Of a stretch of 10,482 bases of DNA, positions 7,003-10,482 are shown one piece after another. This stretch comes from an uncultured Longilinea sp. (GTDB lineage: Bacteria; Chloroflexota; Anaerolineae; Anaerolineales; Anaerolineaceae). Location: positions 1 through 10,482 of the forward strand of contig CALMIB010000453.1 of the NCBI GenBank assembly GCA_937863945.1, written 5' to 3'. The translations under genes were made by a program, and so were the position numbers. The notes below the pieces were generated by a model. That model was not told where the DNA came from. It ran no database searches and saw nothing but the letters and a program-made list of their open reading frames with translations. Numbering within the stretch: position 1 is the first letter of the stretch; every line of letters begins with the position of its first letter.

Positions 7003-7061
7003 GATCAATGCAATGATTATACTTGATCTTTTGAATTGTACCAGAAAACCCGGCCTGTCAA
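7003..7061 (-). promoter_or_regulatory. Candidate promoter/operator region for the SNF2-SWIM unit
   Basis: The 180-bp spacer 6878-7057 is AT-rich against GC-rich genes. On the reverse strand there is a perfect -10 hexamer TATAAT (7016-7021), with no good -35 box at 16-18 bases. It sits inside a dyad, GATCAA (7003-7008) and TTGATC (7023-7028), that could be an operator. Just upstream lies a perfect TTGACA (7056-7061), overlapping the stop codon of the preceding gene, followed 15 bases later by TACAAT (7035-7040); that spacing is shorter than the sigma-70 optimum. Either could start the SNF2 transcript, leaving a 5' leader of roughly 130-150 bases. Confidence 0.33.
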
Positions 7062-7786
7062 GGTTTGCGAAAGCGCACCAACGCGCGCACCAGCGCTGCC
7101 AGTATTTTCAGCGTCCGTTCAATTCCGGCCGGGTCGCCCTGGAAAGGGTCGCGCTCGCTGGCGTCCGGCTGGCGGCGGGGCACGCGCAGGTGGGCATTGA
7201 TCTCCAACTGAGCCGCCGGAACGCGCAGGCGTTGCGACACAAAGCGGGTGATGGTTTCCTGCCCTGCGACCCCCATGCCCGAAAACGTATCATCCAGGTC
7301 CAGGCGGCGCAGCCAGGGCGCGTCTTCCCGTATGCCGTACTGGTCCAGAACGGATAATATCAATGTGCGTTCGTGCGGGCAGCTCGCGCCGTTCAAGGTG
7401 CCCAGAGCCAGCCCAAAGTCACGGTACGCCGCCGCGCCGTGCACGTCGAGCACAAAACGAATGCGGTAGCGCCGCACGATTCCGGCCAGAAATTGCTTGT
7501 AAGGCACGCCGCCGTCAAAATTTGCATCCACTGAAGACCGGCTGCGCAAGTACAGCGCGTGCGCGCCGGTCTGTTCGGCCACCAGGCGAACCATGCCGGC
7601 GGTAAAATCGTCTTCCGCCTTCAACCGGCCGTTGCGCTGATGGGCAGCGCCGTGAGGGGCTGAAAGCAGGATCGGCAGCCGGCCAAAAGCATAACCAAAA
7701 TCGCGTTCACCGGCCGGCGGCGGGGTTTTGTAATGGATATCCGCTTCGAGTTCCGCCAGCCGGGCCAGCAAATCAGGCATTGGCAT
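7058..7786 (-). CDS. N-formylglutamate amidohydrolase-like metallohydrolase
   Basis: 242 residues, resembling the N-formylglutamate deformylase (FGase) superfamily of zinc-dependent amide hydrolases. Supporting marks, in family order: SAPHG (42-46) where FGases have S-x-P-H-[SG]; an acidic pair after a short spacer in KAEDDFTAG (56-64); LDVHGA (113-118, H116), matching the D-x-H second metal motif; and LEIN (194-197) in the late strand normally reading E-[IV]-N. H45, an acidic residue near 58-60 and H116 are the likely zinc ligands. No signal peptide, so cytoplasmic. Known relatives cleave N-formyl-L-glutamate in histidine breakdown, but no hut gene lies nearby, so the substrate is unknown. 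The ATG at 7786 has no clear Shine-Dalgarno. Met3 is an alternative start, and an in-frame stop lies a few codons upstream, so the protein cannot be much longer. It follows the small barrel protein by 47 bases on the same strand. Superfamily call is moderately sure; specific activity is not. Confidence 0.7.
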   Translation of the reverse strand: MPMPDLLARLAELEADIHYKTPPPAGERDFGYAFGRLPILLSAPHGAAHQRNGRLKAEDDFTAGMVRLVAEQTGAHALYLRSRSSVDANFDGGVPYKQFLAGIVRRYRIRFVLDVHGAAAYRDFGLALGTLNGASCPHERTLILSVLDQYGIREDAPWLRRLDLDDTFSGMGVAGQETITRFVSQRLRVPAAQLEINAHLRVPRRQPDASERDPFQGDPAGIERTLKILAALVRALVRFRKP

Positions 7787-7833
7787 GGAGCATCGAGCAG
7801 CGCTTTATGCCGGCTTTGTCCATCGATGACGGG

Positions 7834-8130
7834 TCAGACCATGCGGGTGTAATTGCCCACCACATGGAATGTGGTCCGCTCCGGCGTGCCGCCTGCGTCG
7901 CAAAACATTTGCACGCACACTTCCGTCACCTTTTCGCTGTGAGCCTGCTCATAGGCTTCGGGGCTGCGCCAGACAGAAATGATTTGCCAGTGCCGAGGAG
8001 CATCCTGCGATTGGATGAGAAAGGTCTGCAACAAACCCTGCGGTGGATGGCGCAATTCCTGTGCAAACCGGCTCTTGAGTATTTCGTCGTTTTCATCAGA
8101 GACGTGGCCAGTCAGGATGGAGATGAACAT
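7834..8130 (-). CDS. Small dimeric alpha/beta-barrel protein, antibiotic biosynthesis monooxygenase-like
   Basis: 98 residues with the ferredoxin-like beta-alpha-beta layout of the ABM/EthD dimeric-barrel group. A first strand (MFISILTGHV, 1-10) is followed by an amphipathic helix with FAQELRHPPQGLLQTFLIQS (22-41), then the strand HWQIISVW (47-54) with the family-like sequence SVWRSPEAYEQAH (52-64) and a C-terminal strand TTFHVVGNY (86-94). The W-R-S-x-E-A-Y-x-x-x-H pattern is common in ABM proteins; H64 may face the pocket. Members include quinone-forming monooxygenases, haem-degrading enzymes and many of unknown role. None of the residues that mark haem degraders is recognisable, so no reaction is assigned. 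Cys72 and Cys77 are spaced CVQMFC, which I do not interpret. The start is firm: AAGGAGGT sits 5 bases before the ATG. It lies between sdhB (86 bases upstream) and the FGase-like gene (47 bases downstream), all on the reverse strand. Confidence 0.75.
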   Translation of the reverse strand: MFISILTGHVSDENDEILKSRFAQELRHPPQGLLQTFLIQSQDAPRHWQIISVWRSPEAYEQAHSEKVTEVCVQMFCDAGGTPERTTFHVVGNYTRMV

Positions 8131-8135
8131 AGCAC

Positions 8136-8143
8136 ACCTCCTT
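8136..8143 (-). promoter_or_regulatory. Strong ribosome binding site of the small barrel protein
   Basis: AAGGAGGT on the reverse strand, 5 bases before the ATG at 8130. The 86-base spacer it sits in also has a TACAAT (8196-8201) that might be a -10 box, but no convincing -35 partner. No terminator is visible after sdhB, so read-through from sdhB is possible. Confidence 0.7.
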
Positions 8144-8216
8144 CAAGGGTTAGTTCTTCAGCAACTGAACCTGCCATGTGCTTGCTACCCATATCATTGT
8201 ACTGCGATTTTTGCCG

Positions 8217-8927
8217 TTATTCGAGCTTGCCTGTCTGAATCGCCTTTTTGACCTCGGCGATGGCGCGAGTAATTTTGATCTCGCGCGGGCAGGCCTCGGT
8301 GCAATTGAACGCCGTGCGGCAGCGCCACACGCCCATCTGCTCGTTCAGGATCTCCAGGCGTTTCTCAGCACCCTGGTCGCGCGAATCATAGATAAAGCGG
8401 TGCGCATTGACAATGGCCGCCGGGCCGACGTATTCGCCGTTGGCCCAGAAGGACGGGCATGCGGTGGTGCAGGCCGCGCACAGGATGCATTTGGTGGTAT
8501 CGTCAAAGCGCTCGCGGTCCTCGGGGCTTTGCAGGCGCTCCCGGCCGTCCGCGGGCAGCGGGTCATCGTTGATCAGGTAGGGCAGCACCGATTTATAATG
8601 GTCGAAGAACGGGTCCATGTCCACGATCAGGTCCTTGACCACGCGCAGCCCGAGGATCGGCTCGATGGTGATCTCGGCGGTGTCCAGGTCGCGCAGCAGC
8701 ACCTTGCAGGCCAGGTAGTTGCGCCCGTTGATGCGCATGGCATCCGACCCGCACACGCCGTGCGCGCACGAGCGCCGAAAGGCCAGCGTGCCGTCCTGTT
8801 CGCCGCGGATCTGCTCCAGCACGTCCAGCACGCGTTCGGTCGGATCGGCTTCCAGTTCAAAATTTTGGTAATGCGGTTTGGCATCCTGTTCGGGATGAAA
8901 GCGGAAGATTTTGATGTTGTAATGCAT
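8217..8927 (-). CDS. sdhB: Succinate dehydrogenase/fumarate reductase iron-sulfur subunit
   Basis: 236 residues from the ATG at 8927. This subunit passes electrons from the flavin of SdhA to the quinone at the membrane anchor. All three cluster motifs are visible. The [2Fe-2S] site is C54, C59, D62, C74 (SCAHGVCGSDAM with LAC). The [4Fe-4S] site is CILCAACTTACP (C147, C150, C153, with C157 of the CP motif). The [3Fe-4S] site is CRTAFNCTEACP (C203, C209, C213). Asp62 replaces the third [2Fe-2S] Cys, as in E. coli SdhB. Length is normal for the family. An in-frame ATG 42 bases further upstream (8969) would overlap sdhA and add 14 residues unlike the family. The 8927 start has AAGGAG at 6 bases and begins MHYNIKIFRF, the usual first strand. 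It follows sdhA by 16 bases, so the two are co-transcribed. Direction of the reaction (succinate oxidation or fumarate reduction) cannot be told. Confidence 0.95.
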   Translation of the reverse strand: MHYNIKIFRFHPEQDAKPHYQNFELEADPTERVLDVLEQIRGEQDGTLAFRRSCAHGVCGSDAMRINGRNYLACKVLLRDLDTAEITIEPILGLRVVKDLIVDMDPFFDHYKSVLPYLINDDPLPADGRERLQSPEDRERFDDTTKCILCAACTTACPSFWANGEYVGPAAIVNAHRFIYDSRDQGAEKRLEILNEQMGVWRCRTAFNCTEACPREIKITRAIAEVKKAIQTGKLE

Positions 8928-8933
8928 GGCCGG

Positions 8934-8939
8934 CTCCTT
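8934..8939 (-). promoter_or_regulatory. Ribosome binding site deciding the sdhB start
   Basis: AAGGAG on the reverse strand in the 16-base gap after the sdhA stop, 6 bases before the ATG at 8927. It argues against the longer in-frame start at 8969. Confidence 0.75.
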
Positions 8940-8943
8940 GGAC

Positions 8944-10482
8944 TCAGTAAACGCGTTCTTTGGGAGCATAATTTGTGATGACGACGGGTTTGTAGCCCAA
9001 CCGGACGGACGAACCGTCCATCCATGCCAGGGAGTGTTTCAACCAGTTGGCGTCGTCGCGCGCCGGGAAATCTTCGCGGGCATGCCCGCCGCGGCTTTCG
9101 GTGCGGGCTTCAGCCGCAATGGCCGTCACCAGCGCCAGGTCCAGCATATTGCCCAGTTCCCAGGTGTTCAACAAATCCATGTTGAAGATCTTGCCGGTGT
9201 CGCTGACGCGCACCTGCTGGAAGCGCTCGCGCAGCTCTTTGACCTTCTCGACGGCAGTCCGCAGCCCCTCAGCCGTGCGGAACACGCCCACATCGTCAAA
9301 CATCACCTTTTTCAGCTCGCGGCTAATGGTCACAGCCTTTTCCTTGCCGCTGCCCGCGTACAACTTTTCAATTTGCTGGCGCGCCAGCCCGGTCGGGTCC
9401 TGCGGCAGGGGCTGAAAATCCACCCCGGCGGCGTATTCGGCCGCCAGGATGCCGGCATGCTTGCCAAACACGATCAAATCGACCAGCGAATTGGTGCCCA
9501 GCCGATTGGCGCCGTGCACCGAAACGCAGGCACACTCGCCGGCGGCGTACAGACCGGGCAGCACCGTGCCCCGATCATCGATCACCACCTCGCCCAGCTT
9601 GTTGGTGGGAATGCCGCCCATGGCATAATGCGCGGTCGGTTGGATCGGGATGGGCTGTTGAACCGGATCGACCCCCAGGTAGGTGACGCAAAAATCGGTG
9701 ATATCCGGGATCTTGCTCAGGATTTCCTGCGCGGTCACGCGGTAGGGCGTCCCGTCCGGGCGGGTGCGGCCGTCCAGCTCGGCGTATTTATTGACCGTCT
9801 CCGGGCGCACGTCCAGCAGCATGTTGCTATTGTTGACACCCTTGCCGGCCTTCATTTCCAGGTAAATCGAGCGGCTGATCACGTCGCGCGAGGCCAGGTC
9901 CTTGATGTGCGGGGCATAGCGCTCCATGAAACGCTCGCCGTCTTTGTTCAGCAAAATGCCGCCCTCACCGCGCACCGCCTCGGTGATAAGAATGCCCAGC
10001 TTATAAATGCCGGTCGGGTGAAACTGGAAGAATTCCATGTCCTCGGCCGGAACGCCGCGCCGCAGCGCGACCGCCACGCCGTCGCCGGTGTAGGAATAAG
10101 CGTTGGAGGTAATTTCCCACAGGCGTCCATGTCCGCCGGTCGCAATGATTACCGCTTTGGCCTGGAAGACGTGCATTTCGCCGGTGGCAATTTCCACCGC
10201 CACCACGCCCGCCGTGCGGCCGTTTTCAATTAACAGGTCCAGCACCTGGTATTCATCGAAGAATAGCGTGTTGTTCTTGATGCACTGCTGGAACAGCGTT
10301 TGCAGGATCATGTGCCCGGTGCGGTCAGCCGCGTAGCACGAACGGCGCACCGGTTTGCCGGTGACGTTGTTGGTGTGCCCGCCGAAAGGCCGTTGGGCGA
10401 TGCGCCCGTCGGCCGTGCGCGAAAACGGCAGCCCGAAATGCTCCAGGTCGTAAACCGATTGCACCGCCTCGCGGCACATGAA
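8944..10482 (-). CDS. sdhA: Succinate dehydrogenase/fumarate reductase flavoprotein subunit, N-terminus beyond window
   Basis: 512 residues are visible; the frame stays open to the right edge, so roughly the first 90-130 residues are missing, including the FAD Rossmann motif and the N-terminal region carrying the flavin-linking His. The role is succinate/fumarate interconversion at FAD in complex II. Counting the Met at 10479 as 1, the substrate site is seen as HPTG (H154), TEAVRGEGG (T166, E167), SRDVISR (R198, matching the catalytic arginine), HYAMGGIPTN (H284) and GANRLGTNSL (R326). The FAD-contact stretch GLYAAGECA (309-317) is present, as is the C-terminal RGGHAREDFPARDD typical of SdhA. 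MCREAV and FGLPFSRTADGRIAQRPFGG at the fragment start match the family closely. By eye, about 18 residues (around 233-250, with DGRTRPDGTPYRVT) are extra relative to the E. coli protein as I recall it. sdhB follows after 16 bases. The anchor gene sdhC would be expected further right. Confidence 0.95.
   Translation of the reverse strand, partial: FMCREAVQSVYDLEHFGLPFSRTADGRIAQRPFGGHTNNVTGKPVRRSCYAADRTGHMILQTLFQQCIKNNTLFFDEYQVLDLLIENGRTAGVVAVEIATGEMHVFQAKAVIIATGGHGRLWEITSNAYSYTGDGVAVALRRGVPAEDMEFFQFHPTGIYKLGILITEAVRGEGGILLNKDGERFMERYAPHIKDLASRDVISRSIYLEMKAGKGVNNSNMLLDVRPETVNKYAELDGRTRPDGTPYRVTAQEILSKIPDITDFCVTYLGVDPVQQPIPIQPTAHYAMGGIPTNKLGEVVIDDRGTVLPGLYAAGECACVSVHGANRLGTNSLVDLIVFGKHAGILAAEYAAGVDFQPLPQDPTGLARQQIEKLYAGSGKEKAVTISRELKKVMFDDVGVFRTAEGLRTAVEKVKELRERFQQVRVSDTGKIFNMDLLNTWELGNMLDLALVTAIAAEARTESRGGHAREDFPARDDANWLKHSLAWMDGSSVRLGYKPVVITNYAPKERVY

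Noticed and set aside
6881..7357. 158-codon forward-strand open frame from the AT-rich spacer into the hydrolase gene
   Set aside because: Composition shifts abruptly at the gene boundary, and its second half is antisense to the FGase-like motifs.
8740..8760. Asp instead of Cys in the SdhB [2Fe-2S] motif as a broken cluster site
   Set aside because: The same Cys-to-Asp exchange is found in functional SdhB such as that of E. coli, so it is a normal variant.
8928..8969. Longer sdhB start overlapping sdhA
   Set aside because: The added 14 residues do not resemble the family, while the ATG at 8927 has a well-placed AAGGAG.
8926..10233. 435-codon forward-strand open frame opposite sdhA
   Set aside because: It is antisense to the clearly conserved SdhA frame. 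Its translation is rich in His, Gln, Arg and Ala with no family motif, as expected for a shadow frame in GC-rich DNA.

Overview
The window is about 10.5 kb of GC-rich bacterial chromosome holding eight complete or near-complete genes and one gene fragment. Nothing fixes the taxon. High GC, a secreted lipoprotein amidohydrolase, a SNF2 ATPase paired with a SWIM protein, sdhA-sdhB order, and a CACAGAG-type inverted repeat would all fit an environmental Chloroflexota (Anaerolineae-like) genome, but that is inference. No rRNA, tRNA, CRISPR array, insertion sequence, integrase or phage gene is visible.

Left part (1-2527). A reverse-strand gene for an exported protein runs off the left edge; only its signal peptide and a Ser/Asn/Pro-rich stretch are seen. 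It diverges from a two-gene forward unit. The first gene is an AlaX-type alanyl-tRNA editing hydrolase, which clears Ala-tRNA mischarging products. It overlaps by 17 bp a lipoprotein of the metal-dependent amidohydrolase superfamily with a full set of metal ligands.

Middle part (2528-6877). A convergent intergenic spacer carries an imperfect inverted repeat built on CACAGAG and, nested in it, a hairpin that reads as an intrinsic terminator for the reverse strand. Next is a tight reverse-strand pair: a 1076-residue SNF2/Swi2-family ATPase followed 2 bp later by a SWIM zinc-finger protein with a Gly/Asn/Lys-rich tail. They are very likely co-expressed and may act together on DNA or nucleoprotein.

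Right part (6878-10482). An AT-rich 180-bp spacer with promoter-like and hairpin elements separates the SNF2 unit from a run of reverse-strand genes. In transcription order these are sdhA (5' end beyond the window), sdhB, a small dimeric alpha/beta-barrel (antibiotic biosynthesis monooxygenase-like) protein, and an N-formylglutamate-amidohydrolase-like metallohydrolase. sdhA and sdhB form the catalytic part of succinate dehydrogenase/fumarate reductase; a membrane-anchor gene would be expected upstream of sdhA, outside the window. Whether the last two genes belong to the sdh transcript is uncertain.

Most of the window is ordinary housekeeping and accessory metabolism. I did not find a convincing new system. 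The best leads are the SNF2-SWIM pair, the inverted repeat at 2540-2649, and the unusual metal-site sequence of the tRNA editing protein.
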